The position numbers were made by a program, and so were the translations under genes. Below the pieces are notes generated by a model. That model saw only the letters and a program-made list of their open reading frames with translations, did no database searches and was not told the DNA's origin. DNA of 64,000 nucleotides from Incurvaria masculella. Taxonomy: Eukaryota; Arthropoda; Insecta; Lepidoptera; Incurvariidae. The stretch spans positions 8,308,001 to 8,372,000 of the forward strand of contig OX335655.1 in assembly GCA_946894095.1 (NCBI GenBank). Reading direction: 5' to 3'. Shown here piece by piece: positions 1-10,760 of this stretch. Positions within the stretch are counted from its first letter, which is position 1. Every line of letters begins with the position of its first letter.

Positions 1-19
1 CTACATAATAATGTATCTG

Positions 20-642
20 AGTGGCTCGTAGCCCAGTGGCGCGGGGCTTGTCTTGGATACCACATGTCCGGCCGGCTTCAAATCCTTGTCCCGTTGATGC
101 ACCACTTTCGTTCTCTTTCTGAGTTGGATAGTCACGAATGCGAGCTGCTCTGTTGTTCGGAATCCATGTAATACTGTAGTTCCCCTTCTCCTAGATGGTG
201 GTCCGCCCGGGATTTTAAAGATGGTCAAATCAGCATTGAAAAATTGCGCGTGTTTTCCATTCAGTTCAAGGTGCTCACAAAGGGAAATTCCTGGAATGAT
301 TATTATTATTTATATATACTTCACGCAGCAGCAGCTTCATGCTGATGCGTTCACTTTACGTATTGAGTGCAGTTTTTTAAATATCTTTTATTATATTTGT
401 TTCTGTTAGGTATACTTAATAGTTTTTTTTTTCAAATGCCTGTCAAGTTGGTTTTTTAAAACTGTTTACTGTATAGCACTATCACTTCTTGTGGTACCTT
501 GTTTCAAGAGTCCACTACTCGGTTAGTTTTAAGGAATGGCATAGCACCTTATTCCTTCGGAAATGCCGTGGATTGGGCTAATATCATAACGGTAGTTGTG
601 TGGTATTAGCCAACCATGTCAGGTTGCATAAAAAAAAGTAAT
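20..642 (+). repeat. SINE, tRNA-headed family (family T), split by an insertion
   Basis: The head at 20-115 has an A-box-like TAGCCCAGTGGCGCGG and a degraded B-box. The body follows to about 295. The 3' tail resumes at about 536-642, ending in GGTTGCATAAAAAAAA. The roughly 240 bp between (296-535) is AT-rich foreign sequence whose start weakly resembles the sequence after the copia remnant near 29957, so a solo LTR is possible. Compare the complete copy at 44511-44924. Confidence 0.8.
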
Positions 643-1133
643 TACATTTCAATATTCGAAACAACCAAATGTATTGCAGGTATCTATGTCTTGAATCAAA
701 TAGACAGTGTGCATCTTCCTATAAGGGTTATATAATAGTTTGTTTGACTTTACACTTAGAAGAGGTCTCTCAGGATCTACAAAAGTCTGAAATATCATCT
801 CTTTATGCTTCTAGTGCTATAAGATATTTACTAGCGCCATTACTAATACATGAGTGGCGTTATATAAGGGATACAATGATGGTCGATATTAATATAACTC
901 CGCTTAAGGCGATTCATAAATATCACATGAACACCTCGGGATCTACAATAGTCTAAATGATTTCCGCTTTACTGTCTTGGGATGAAACAAGATAGTGTTT
1001 GAGCAGATCTTGTTAGCGCATTAAAATAACTAAATTTACTCATAATGTTAAATTGTGGTAGTTATGAGGCCTCTTGTAAGACTTTTATTTGTCGTCACAA
1101 ATCGTAAAAGCAACTGTAGAAAGTTATGCAAAC
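643..1133. other. No recognisable gene
   Basis: AT-rich sequence. A roughly 30-base motif (GGATCTACAAAAGTCTGAAA-like) recurs near 772 and near 939. The 95-codon open frame across it has no recognisable domain. Confidence 0.5.
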
Positions 1134-1232
1134 CTGGAAAGAAGATCATGCCCACATTTCTGGTCGGAGATCCAAAAATATGCTCAAAACAGCTTTATTT
1201 AATTAATCGAACCAAGATGCTTGATGATCATT

Positions 1233-1613
1233 GGTACAGTTTTTTTATGTAACTGGCCATGGATAGCTAATACAAAACTGACCGTCAGATATTAGCCTAA
1301 ATCACCATATGAGAACTAGGTGCCATGCCAGGACCCTCCTTATATTGCTCGGCTACATTGAACTGGATGGAAAACAGACAATGTTCAATGCCGCTTCGAC
1401 TATTGTTCATTCAATGCGATGTTGGTACCGGGCGGGATTTAACCCTACCACCTAGTAAATAAGAGGACCTACAGTTTTACGTGGAATCCGAACCACGGCC
1501 AGTCTCAACTGTTGAAAAATGGTCACCCCTCAAGAACCTAACCGCGCTCAGATGCTGCACCAAGCTTATCGAATCGCAAGACGTCAGACCACTGGGCTAT
1601 CGAGGCTGACAGA
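1233..1613 (-). repeat. SINE, 5S-headed family (family F), nested in a MITE
   Basis: On the plus strand it begins with a T-run (poly-A tail of the minus copy). The shared SINE body follows, then the degraded 5S-like head ending near GGGCTATCGAGGCTGAC. It lies inside the M1 MITE and is therefore younger than it. Confidence 0.85.
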
Positions 1614-1859
1614 AAAAATAGTGTCTGGTTTCTGAGTTTGAATTTTGTTCCAAAGTTCAAAATTTTCGCGCGCTTTTAAAACAATGTTTGGGCATGGATT
1701 ATTCAACAATTCCAAACAACTAAACATTTTAATCATTATGCCTTGCTTGTTCCATGAATATGTAATATCAATTAGGTGTTTGCTTTATTTTTTATTACAG
1801 CGTTCGTGATTTACTTTTAGCTATACTTAAGTCGTTTAGTAATTACAATTGAAATTGAA

Positions 1860-1990
1860 ACAATTGAATTGCTGGTGCGGGCCACGCCTTGCAGTATATT
1901 CGTAAAGTAGTTATTTTTACAGGGATCTTTCTTTGAGTAATGTGTCCTTGCTTCAGGGTCGATTAAAAATACATACGTGCCACATTCTTT
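1860..1990 (+). repeat. Fragment of a third SINE-like family with a tRNA-Leu-like T-arm
   Basis: Shares GCCTTGCAGTATATTCGTAA with the minus strand of 24741-24990, where a tRNA-Leu-like head precedes it. Its downstream part, GTGTCCTTGCTTCAGGGTCG, also occurs at 25125-25160 and, inverted, at 14560-14625. Confidence 0.55.
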
Positions 1991-2172
1991 GTAATTACAT
2001 GTTTGTAAATTTAACCAAATCAAACACATTGCACATTGTTTGCATTGTGGACTTGTTGCATCCTCCTCATCACGGATACTGTCTTTTTCTTTAAAACAGA
2101 GAAGGTCCCAGAGCGTAATAGCACGATTTTGTGTCGTGCCCGCGAATAAGTTGTTCCATCGGGCTGAGCTTC

Positions 2173-2430
2173 TTAAGGTGGCCCAACCCGGCGGCCCTAA
2201 TTCATTCGCGGGCACGGTACAAAACCGTGCTGTTGCGCTCTGGGACCTTCTCTGTTTCAAAGAATAAGACAGGCTCCGTGATGAGGAAGATGCAACATGT
2301 CTACAAAAAAGACAATGTGCATAATGTATGATTTGGTAAGATTTACGAAAATTTTAATTTCAAAACGACTTATAGCTAAAAGTAAACCACGACCGCTGTA
2401 GTAAAAAATCGAACAAAAACCAAATATATA
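2173..2430 (+). repeat. M1 MITE, 5' half
   Basis: Starts TTAAGGTGGCCCAACCCGG like the complete copy at 31699 and aligns with it until about 2430, where it stops. It is arranged head to head with the copy to its left. Confidence 0.8.
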
Positions 2431-2454
2431 AGCCAAACCAATAAGGGTATTATC

Positions 2455-2960
2455 AGGCTGATCAGTACTTGGTGGAATACCAAGATCAGTACTTGGTATT
2501 CCACCAAGTACTGATCAGCTTAATACGTTACATTAAATGGCCTTTCTTACCATCTTTCAATCTATACTAGTGCAAGATAATCAACACTTTAGTAATAAAG
2601 GCCCTTTAAGTGTCAATTAAAATAAATCAGCACTTGGTGAGAACCAAGCAGAGGGTCTCTTCCACCAAGTACTGATTAGCTTAATGTTCACATTAAAGGG
2701 CCTTTCTTACCATCTCGCAATCGATACCACTGCAAGATAATCAGCACTTTAGTAATAAAGGCCCTTTAAATGTCGATTAAAATAAATCAGCCTGGCTAAG
2801 CCTGGTTTTCACCAACTGCCGATTTTATCTTGCACTGTTATTGATTGCAAGCTGCTAAGAAAGGCCCTTAACATGTGGCGATTAAGCTAATCAGAATTAG
2901 ATGAAAAAGGCCCTAAGACTATTAAGTTGATTGTATTCCTGATAGGTAACCTAGTCTACG
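2455..2960. repeat. Fold-back satellite-like repeat (TCAGTACTTGGTGG family)
   Basis: Several alternating direct and inverted copies of a unit with the motifs ATCAGTACTTGGTGGAA, AAAGGGCCTTTCTTACCATC and AGTAATAAAGGCCCTTTAA. The same family occurs at 15620-16235 and 63241-63410. No coding capacity; a non-autonomous fold-back element or minisatellite is likely. Confidence 0.7.
2460..2516. repeat. Perfect 25-bp-arm hairpin
   Basis: 2460-2484 is the exact reverse complement of 2492-2516, with a 7-nt spacer. It sits at the left edge of the fold-back repeat. Confidence 0.9.
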
Positions 2961-3124
2961 CTGCCAAACTTTTCATTTATTCCTTTTACATTTCTGAGAT
3001 AATGTAGAAGTAAAATTAAATACAATTTCATATACATTTATTGAAATCTTGTCTTTTGTGAGTAAGTGTACTATAAACTGAAAAAATTAAATAAACAAAA
3101 AAATCTGAATGTAACTGAACATGT

Positions 3125-3318
3125 AACCACCGAATACCCGTATGAATTTGGTACCATGCCGAGACGTTCCCTACATTGAGCTGTGTGGAAAAACCGGATA
3201 ATTTTGCATTCCCCTTCGACCACCAATTCTGCCAATGCGATGGTGCCAAACTGGGCGGGCTTACTTAATCCGACCAACTATAAGGGAAGGAGGACCTACA
3301 GTTTTAATGGATCCCAAT
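3125..3318 (-). repeat. Degenerate SINE body
   Basis: The SINE body is recognisable in reverse: GGTACCATGCC, TGGAAAAACCGG, CCAATGCGATGGTGCCAA and GGAGGACCTACAGTTTTA. Head and tail are missing, so the family cannot be assigned. Confidence 0.65.
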
Positions 3319-3675
3319 TATGTAATGGAACATTAATTCAACTACCTATACAGCTCACCGTACAGTTTTTTGGATTCTAAATACTGAAACTCATAAAAAG
3401 TGTATAATACTCGATTAATTGTACAGGGTTATTCCATTCAATACATAACCGTTCCGGAGTTGAGGGTCGGCGGTTTATTTATTCATGTCTCGACTCTTAC
3501 CTAAATCACACGAATCATGTAATTGCTTCCCTCGGTGTCCAGAAATCGTGGAATGAAATAGAAATACAACCGTAACCAAGAGGAATGCTTGTGCTTCAAT
3601 ACCATGAATGTGTTTGAACATTTCACTTTCCGATTAAAGAAATATATGTAAATTTTACACCATGTTTAGTATAAG

Positions 3676-3757
3676 TAAGGCCCTGGCATGGCACCTAGGC
3701 TAATATCTGATGGTCAGTTCGGCCATCCATGTCCAGTTACCTACATAAAAAAACCTT
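3676..3757 (+). repeat. SINE 3' tail fragment
   Basis: Reads GGCCCTGGCATGGCACCTAG, then CCATCCATGTCCAGTTA and a short A-run, matching the 3' end of the family F SINE. Confidence 0.65.
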
Positions 3758-4213
3758 AATTCGTTAAGGGTCGGAAATCATTTACGTGAATCAGTTGTGG
3801 ATGCAAACAATTGTTGGTCTAACAAAACGAGAATACATTAATGTTTTTTTTAAACAGCCAGTGGGAAAAATTACTGATTGTTGCGTAACATTTTAATGTT
3901 ATTTCATTAAAATAATCATAAGTATTTGCAATCACGCGAAGTATATCAAGTAGTAATACATATCATCTTATTTGACATACATATTTCGTAGTGGTCGGTC
4001 AAGATTATTGGTTCATATCATTTTAAAATAAAATGGAATGTTTTTTTGTCAGTGATAATGATTTTCTTTTTATTTCTGTTTATCATAATCCAGAGGTTCA
4101 AAAAAGTTGTGGATTCCTCAAGTTGTTATCATCATAAAAGATGAACGGGGCATGCATCGTTTTATTGCTGTTTTCACATTTTATTGAAGTCTCGAGACTT
4201 CATTAACGTAATA
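3758..4213. other. No recognisable gene
   Basis: AT-rich flank of the mariner element, without a convincing open frame or repeat. Confidence 0.5.
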
Positions 4214-5492
4214 GGTCGGGGAAAAAGTCTTTTCGCATTATAGTATGTATGAACTTGTAATAAAATCTCTTTGGCTATACTATTTGTATCTGGCTGGTTT
4301 TGGTATCATTGAAAGTTTAAATTTTAAAGAACATAATTCCAAATTCAAATTAGGAAAATGTGTGATTCTCATTTGTTTTTCGTACTGTCAAAATGAGTGA
4401 ATCTAATGAAGAAATTCGATACATTTTAAAATTTTACTACAAAAAAGGTAAAAATGCAACGCAAGCCGCGAAAAAAATTTGCGATGTTTATGGACCTAGT
4501 GCAGTGTCTGTGAGAGTAGCACAAATTTGGTTTAAGCGTTTTCAATCCGGAAATTTTGATGTCAAAGATGCACGTCGCTCTGGTCGCCCTATTACGGATA
4601 AAATGGATGCCATTTTTGAAAAAGTGGAGCAAGATCGGCATATCAGTAGTTACGACGTAGCTGAAGAACTAGGAATTGACCACAAAACAGTTTTGGCGCA
4701 TTTGAAAAAAACTGGGTACACAAAAAAGCTCGATATTTGGGTACCTCACGAGCTCACTGAAAGAAACCTAATGAACCGTGTACTCATTTGTGATTCTTTA
4801 TTACGACGTAATGAAACCGAACCATTTTTGAAGAAGCTGATAACTGGTGATGAAAAGTGGATCACGTACGACAAGAACGTGCGAAAAAGGTCGTGGTCAA
4901 AGGCCGGTCAAGCTTCACAGACTGTGGCGAAACCCGGGTTAACTCGCAACAAGATGATGCTGTGTGTGTGGTGGGATTGGAAGGGCATTATTTATTATGA
5001 GCTGTTACCACCAGGCAGGACCATCGATTCTGAACTCTACTGCGAACACCTGATGAGATTAAAGCAAGAAGTTGAGAGAAAGCGGCCGGAATTAATCAAC
5101 AGAAGGGGTGTGGTTTTTCATCATGATAACGCTAGACCTCACACATCTTTAGCCACTCAGCAAAAACTAAGAGAGTTTGGCTGGGAGGTGTTAATGCATC
5201 CGCCGTATAGTCCTGACCTTGCACCTTCAGATTTCCACCTGTTTAGGTCTCTTCAGAATTCTTTAGGCAGTGTCAGGTTAACATCACGAGAGGACTGCCA
5301 AAACCACTTGTCGCGGTATATTGATCAGAAGTCCCAATATTTCTATAGCAATGGGATCATGTCCCTACCTACAAGATGGCAAAAAGTTATCGAACAAAAT
5401 GGTACCTACATACTTTAGTTAAATGTAAATAAACCATATTAAAAAATGTTTTGAATTTTCTTAAAAAATGGGAAGAAACTTTTTCCCCAACC
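4214..5492 (+). mobile_element. Complete mariner transposon
   Basis: Terminal inverted repeats start GGTCGGGGAAAAAGT on the left and GGTTGGGGAAAAAGT (reverse complement) on the right. About 23-24 of the outer 28 positions match. TA dinucleotides flank it at 4212-4213 and 5493-5494, as expected for Tc1/mariner. The length of 1279 bp is canonical. It contains one uninterrupted transposase ORF, so it looks young and possibly still autonomous. Confidence 0.95.
4393..5418 (+). CDS. Mariner transposase (DD34D), intact, 341 aa
   Basis: Cut-and-paste transposase that binds the mariner inverted repeats and integrates at TA. The N-terminal helix-turn-helix region (about 1-110) contains a GRP motif at 64-66. 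The linker motif WVPHEL is at 116-121. The catalytic triad is complete: D153 (TGDEKW), D245 (HHDNARPH) and D280 (YSPDLAPSDFHLF), with 34 residues between the last two. Length matches the family (about 340-350). The first ATG of the frame lies 179 bp inside the left end, a normal mariner 5' UTR. No stop or frameshift is present. It resembles the mauritiana/cecropia/irritans groups, but I cannot place it without an alignment. Confidence 0.95.
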   Translation: MSESNEEIRYILKFYYKKGKNATQAAKKICDVYGPSAVSVRVAQIWFKRFQSGNFDVKDARRSGRPITDKMDAIFEKVEQDRHISSYDVAEELGIDHKTVLAHLKKTGYTKKLDIWVPHELTERNLMNRVLICDSLLRRNETEPFLKKLITGDEKWITYDKNVRKRSWSKAGQASQTVAKPGLTRNKMMLCVWWDWKGIIYYELLPPGRTIDSELYCEHLMRLKQEVERKRPELINRRGVVFHHDNARPHTSLATQQKLREFGWEVLMHPPYSPDLAPSDFHLFRSLQNSLGSVRLTSREDCQNHLSRYIDQKSQYFYSNGIMSLPTRWQKVIEQNGTYIL

Positions 5493-5494
5493 TA

Positions 5495-6045
5495 TATTTC
5501 TTGTGTTAGAGTTTGCTATTATCGAACGGGTGGTTATTAAAAATATCTATACTACTACGATGTATTCGTGATGTTATCTCAATCACAGCAGAACTCGACA
5601 CTTCTATATTCACTCGACTACGCCATTAAGAGGTACGTGTTAAAATGATGTTTATTATAAAAACAGCAGATTACCGGGATAATCCTCTTCTAAACAAGTG
5701 GCTCTCTGAGCTGTAGACCTCGCGAGTCTGTCTTTTGAAAATTCGACATTTTTTAAATAAAAAATTTAAAAAACTGGCTTGACTAAAAAATTCTGTATAA
5801 ATATCGAACTTACTTGCAAAATATCAAGGGAATCGGTTGAGAAATGCGACCTGTACAGGAGAACAACCAGACAGACATAGCACATTTGAACATTTTTCAA
5901 AATTACTCCACCATTTTGAAGAAATAAAATAAAAATTGACTCGACAAAAAAATTCAATATAAATATCGAACCTGCTTACAAAATTTTACGATAATCGGTT
6001 GGGAAATGCGACCCGTAGAGGAGAACAACCTGATATACGAAAGCA
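5495..6045. repeat. Duplicated dispersed-repeat segment
   Basis: Two similar stretches follow each other at 5775-5880 and 5940-6045. Both contain TATAAATATCGAAC, AATCGGTTG and GAAATGCGACC, then GGAGAACAACC. This wording is common in degenerate non-LTR 3' regions of insects. No ORF remains. Confidence 0.5.
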
Positions 6046-6316
6046 TTTTTGCCCAATCTAAAAACGGAATCATTCGCTACGATCGGTCAAAAATTAAGAA
6101 TTTAAGTCTCATTCTAGAATAAACGGACTGGTGTAACGGTGAAATCACATATTGAATGACACAAACATAAATATTTTGATAAAATAGTAAGACTCCTTTT
6201 TAAAAACACCGATTCACTGTATTTACTTTCATTACTTATTACATAGGTGGTAAGTTTCAGCATAACCTGCGTGCATAAGTCTGAACTACCGTAATTATTG
6301 CAGTATTTTGATATTA

Positions 6317-6600
6317 CGAGGGGCAATGAAAATTGTTCGTGTTAAATCAAGTTCAATGAGGTGCTTAAAGAAAGAGAAAGTCCTGGCATACTGCCTAATT
6401 CCTTTGGGAATGGGGTGCGATGAGCTAATATTACGTCACTGGATATCATGATCTTGGCCATTTCTTTTTGTTTAAATGAAAAAGCTTGTTTTATGAAACT
6501 GGCCACCACACCTACAGTCATGATATAAACCCAACCCGCCTGGTGCCATGCCAAGGAGCTTCATTATATTGCATGACTACATATTAATTTACATTGAGTT
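6317..6600. repeat. Two SINE fragments in opposite orientation
   Basis: 6317-6470 reads forward (GGGGCAATGAAAATTGTTCG, AAAGTCCTGGCATACTGCC). 6500-6600 reads in reverse (GAAACTGGCCACCACACC, GGTGCCATGCCAAGGAG). Both lack the head. Confidence 0.65.
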
Positions 6601-7977
6601 AATTTATATCCCCGGATATAAAATCCATCCAGGTACATCCATCCATCGGGTACACACAAAAAATGTTATGAAAAATTATAAAGATCAAAAAAAAATTACG
6701 TTTAATTTAGTTTTATATCAATGTAAATGTTTAGAATGTTTTACACTTTTAAAATAATAATGGAATAGAATAAGGAAAAAGGAATAGATTAAAAAAAAAA
6801 AAAAAATTGATAGTTCTAAATGGGTGAATGAATACATTTTATACTGATTTTAACAAAAAACTAACTTTTTTCAAATCGTTGTTTTGAGTCCTGTTTACGA
6901 TAAAAGAGGCGTTTGAATTAGATGAAGCCTTTGAACAAATGCAGTAAAAAAAAATTTTGCAGAACTTATTTTAACATGTCGACACATTTTTTTGGATGTA
7001 TTCAAAATTTTTTTTTGTCACAACTTTTCGTGAATAAACAATTTTTGTTTTAATTCAGAAATCAACTAACTACAAAAATGTCGAATGCAAAAAGTTGTAA
7101 AAACAAGCTATTTATAATATGGCTTCACTTTTGGATACAATTGTAATATTACATTACTATTACAAATATCAAGAAGCATTAAGAAAAAAATTCACCACAA
7201 AATACAAATAGATACAGAAATAACATCAAAACAAAAAATAAAAATAACAACGAGAATATGACTACAATAAACTCCATTTCGCTGTGCTTAACCAAGAATA
7301 AAAATAAAATGTTGCCAGCATCTGGTTTTTTTTCCGATAAGTAGCATGTTTACCATTATTTACTTTAGTCCTGTACTTATAACTTCCATTTCGGAAGAAC
7401 TCGATTCTTTCAAAATAAAATTGGTTACTTAGTTTTTGTTAGCGTATCATTTCAAAAACTCAATTTTCAAGTTGAAGTGCAAAGTTCTTAATTTTTTTAT
7501 TGGCAACTTTACTACTAATAAATACTGCTTGGCAGTTATTCTGATCTCGTGCGTAATAATCGTACTTACATCTAAAAATTACCCCATCACTTGAAACTTA
7601 CCGCGTTTATGCGAAAATCAGACACATCAGCTCAACTAAGTTTTACTTTCATTTTCGGCATTTCACTAACAACAAATATGAAACAGAAGATAACCAACCA
7701 TAATGCTTGAAAACTGACCACTCATTGAAATATAAGTTCTCTCGTTGACAAACGGACAAAATAGTCGTGCGACTGTGACCACGCTACCCAATACATAATT
7801 AAATGGCTTACAAACGCTTCTTTATACAGTCCCTATTTCGTGATGGTGCTTCAGTCTGAAATGGCTTACATAAAACGTTGAAAACCGTGCATCTTCGTGA
7901 GCGGTTTTTTGTACTTTTACGATACGCCTTTGGGGACGCAATGTTGTAATGAATAGCAAAGTGGAAATTATATTACG
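6601..7977. other. AT-rich sequence without a recognisable gene
   Basis: Long A- and T-runs, only short spurious open frames, and no repeat match found elsewhere in the window. Confidence 0.5.
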
Positions 7978-8651
7978 ACTAGTAGTTGCCTGCGACTTCG
8001 CCCGCGTTAAAGTGCATCAACAGTAGACAGAATCAAGAATTTTGATTTTGATTAATTTTCTTATTTTATTTATTTGAAAAACAGTTACCAAAAACCAAAC
8101 ACGTAATCTTTATTTAATGAAAAGTAAAAACAATTTTAACAAAATAAACCGACATTTAGTTTAGTTACGATTATTGATATTTTTAACCGACTTCAAAAAA
8201 GGAGGAGGTTATGAATCCGTCTGTATGTATTTTTTGAGTCAGCGCCAGCCGGGCACGCGCTGTGCCAGTCAAGAGACACCTTGGCTACCTTGGCTGACAC
8301 CGACTCAAAAAATAACAATAATCGTAACTACAAAAATGGCAATTATTTCTTTACTTTTTAGTCTTTGAAGTTTTCAACTTTTTTGTATTTTTTTTAATTT
8401 GTTTATTTTTAGTGAATCAGAAGTGCACTAACTAATTTGTATACGTCCTTTCCAATAAAAAAAGAATTGTCACGCTTATACTTAATGCAAATTTAAGACT
8501 TATATGATTTTCTCATAGGTATCATTGTCAGAACTGAACCAAATTAAAATGGGACCACACGGGAAGCACTAGCTTTCAAATAAAAAAAATGATCAAATAA
8601 TATTTTTTTAAATGATATTATGCCCGTGCAAAGCCGGGACGGGCTGCTAGT
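7978..8651 (+). mobile_element. Possible non-autonomous Helitron-like element
   Basis: The right end reads GCCCGTGCAAAGCCGGGACG then GGCTGCTAGT. The stem GCCCG/CGGGC followed by CTAG and a T is the terminal structure expected of Helitrons. The left border is uncertain; a GCCTGCGACTTCGCCCGCG motif starts near 7989. Inside, TTTTTAACCGACTTCAAAAA plus GGAGGAGG is a common lepidopteran repeat phrase, also found inverted near 13120-13160. No Rep/helicase coding. Confidence 0.45.
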
Positions 8652-9505
8652 GTTTATATAATTTGTTGAAAACAAACGGTAAGAAATTGGCTGAAATGAT
8701 TGCAATAATGGTCTAAATATATCAGACTATCCCTGGCATGGTATTTTCATAAAATATGAAAACTTACACTCAACTCGTTTTTTGACGTACCCTTAATTTA
8801 ATGACACGTCAACTCTGTGCTGCTCCAAAAAGTCTCCTTTAGTTTTAATTCCTCGCGGAATTGATAACACGTTGGGCGTAAGGACCCAAAATTGAGTAGA
8901 GCGAATATAGCCCCTATTTTCTACGTATGGCGGCCTACATTGTAACAACGGGGAATACGTGCCAAAGTGGAGGACCTCCTGAAAAACTCCTAACCTTAAT
9001 GTTTGGTTTCCATTCATATAATAATACGTTTACTTATGTATGTAAAAGTTTAAGGGTGGTAGTATTTTTCATTTCAGACTAACAGGCCTAATGAGTTCTT
9101 TTCATGCGAGCCTGCCTGAATTTTTAACGGGCTTCGTTAATTTTTCCACGGAATAAAGTTTCACCTGAAAGCTGACAATTAGAGAAGGCACCTTAGGTCA
9201 GAAAAAAAATAATGATATCTTTTCGGAAAAATATTTTTCACAAGGTTAATATATCTTGTACAAAATGCAATTCTTCGGCAAACATTTTTTTAAACATATT
9301 TGAGCGAAGTGCCCAGTTTCAATTAGAATTGAATGGTATAGATTCTGGGGAATTTTAAATCTTAGACAATCTAAATCTATATTATACAAAACTTCTTGAC
9401 ATGTATTTTATAATTTTGTACTCCGAACTTTATATTTGTCTTCAGTTGATTTATGCAGAATTTTGCCTAAAGCTGTTTGCACGCATTTTTTAATGTATCT
9501 GGCCA
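8652..9505. other. No recognisable gene
   Basis: AT-rich sequence. A 74-codon minus-strand open frame at 8793-9017 has no recognisable domain. Confidence 0.45.
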
Positions 9506-9612
9506 TATTCGACCATCGTTTATTGGATGCGATGGTGCCAACCGTGAGGGGATCACCTAGTAAGTAATAAAGATGACCTACAATGTCGAATTCGAACCAC
9601 GAACGATGGATC
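9506..9612 (-). repeat. SINE body fragment
   Basis: Contains ATGCGATGGTGCCAACC, CACCTAGTAAGTAA and TCGAACCACGAACG, the reverse of the SINE body. Confidence 0.65.
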
Positions 9613-9753
9613 CGACGGCGTAGACGAAATGCATGATTTTTTTTATTTATTATTTTTAGTTGCTGGAACACACGGCAACTAAGGCCTACACATTTCATTT
9701 TCGTTATTTAAACGATGCACCTGGATACAAATGTATGCTCAGATGAATGTAAC

Positions 9754-9918
9754 TAAGCCCCGGTTTCACGAAGAGACGGCTGAGTTAATCAATGTTCAAA
9801 CACGTCACTTTTAGCGATCCGCATATAGTTTCTTCAATACTGTCCACACAAAGTGACGTGTTTGATCATACTTTGACGTTGATTTTGTTTTTTTGTCCTT
9901 TCGTGCACTCGGCCCTAA
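9754..9918 (+). repeat. Short MITE, copy 1
   Basis: About 165 bp with imperfect inverted ends (TAAGCCCCGGTTTCACGAA on the left; reverse complement of the right end TTAGGGCCGAGTGCACGAA). The second copy at 30277-30442 is inverted. No coding. Confidence 0.7.
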
Positions 9919-10078
9919 GAAGGAATTTATATCAAAGTAGTAAAAAGCTAATGCCATCACACTATTTGCCTTTAATACCTGGATTTTAAAATTTTGGGGA
10001 CTTTGCACTATGTACCTGGCTCCTCAAACATTGGAGGTGTATACCCGGTTGACCTGTTAGTATTTGTAACTATGCAGG

Positions 10079-10760
10079 GTGCATGTAGGAGGGATCACAC
10101 ATCGGTCCCGGAGACACGCCACGGCCCCGCCACGTGACAGCGAATGGGCTCGCGGCCGGCGGCCGTCGGCTGTCGCGACCCGCTCACCTAGTGATGTAAC
10201 CGGTGCACGTGCCGAAGACATCCAGGCGGCGAGCATCGATCCCCTCGCGAGCAGGCCCGGACGGCGTCACGCGCGCGCCATCTTCGCACCCGCTCCCGAT
10301 CAATCGGGCGCGTCCCGGAGCCCGCGGCCACACTGACGGGCGCGGCGCGGCGCGGACGGGGCGGCGACGGCGGCGACCCGCGGCGCACGATTCATCCCAT
10401 GTAAACAGCTGACACGGGGCGGGGCGCGGCGGGGGGCGCGGGGGGACCACCCGTAAACATGAATCAAGTCGCCCCCTCCCGCCGCCGGGTGACCTAGTGC
10501 CGCGGCGAGGGGGACCTGCGCCGCGCTCTCCGGGAAACCTCTGTTAAACCTTCGAGATCGGAATCTCCGGAAGCCATCAGTGCCGGAAAGGTTGGACCGG
10601 TCGGAGAGGATTGTCGAGGTTGAGCTCGTGCGGAGGTGGTCGCAGGCGCGCGCGCGCGGAGGTCGGGCGGCGGAGGGCGCGTGCGTGAAGGGCGGACGGG
10701 GAGCGGGGACGGGGCGGCACGCACCGCGCCGCGCCCTCCCGCCACATGGCCGCCCGTGCG
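10079..10760. promoter_or_regulatory. Isolated GC-rich, CpG-dense block
   Basis: About 680 bp of high GC with many CG dinucleotides in an otherwise AT-rich landscape. Overlapping open frames on both strands are compositional and low complexity (Arg, Pro, Ala). None has a recognisable domain. It could be the promoter and first exon of a gene continuing outside the window or unrecognised here, or a GC-rich regulatory block. No repeat copy of it was found in the window. Confidence 0.35.

Larger units (their letters stand above)
1134..2172 (-). repeat. TTAA-flanked MITE (family M1), interrupted copy
   Basis: Segments 1134-1232, 1617-1855 and 2000-2172 align in order with the complete M1 copies at 28087-28636 and 31699-32249. 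A SINE (1233-1613) and a SINE-like piece (1860-1990) split it. It meets another M1 copy head to head at 2173. Confidence 0.75.

Noticed and set aside
2040..2331. Open frames over the M1 MITE (CARYKTVLL-type peptides)
   Set aside because: The same peptides recur in every M1 copy in both orientations; they follow the MITE sequence and are not a gene.
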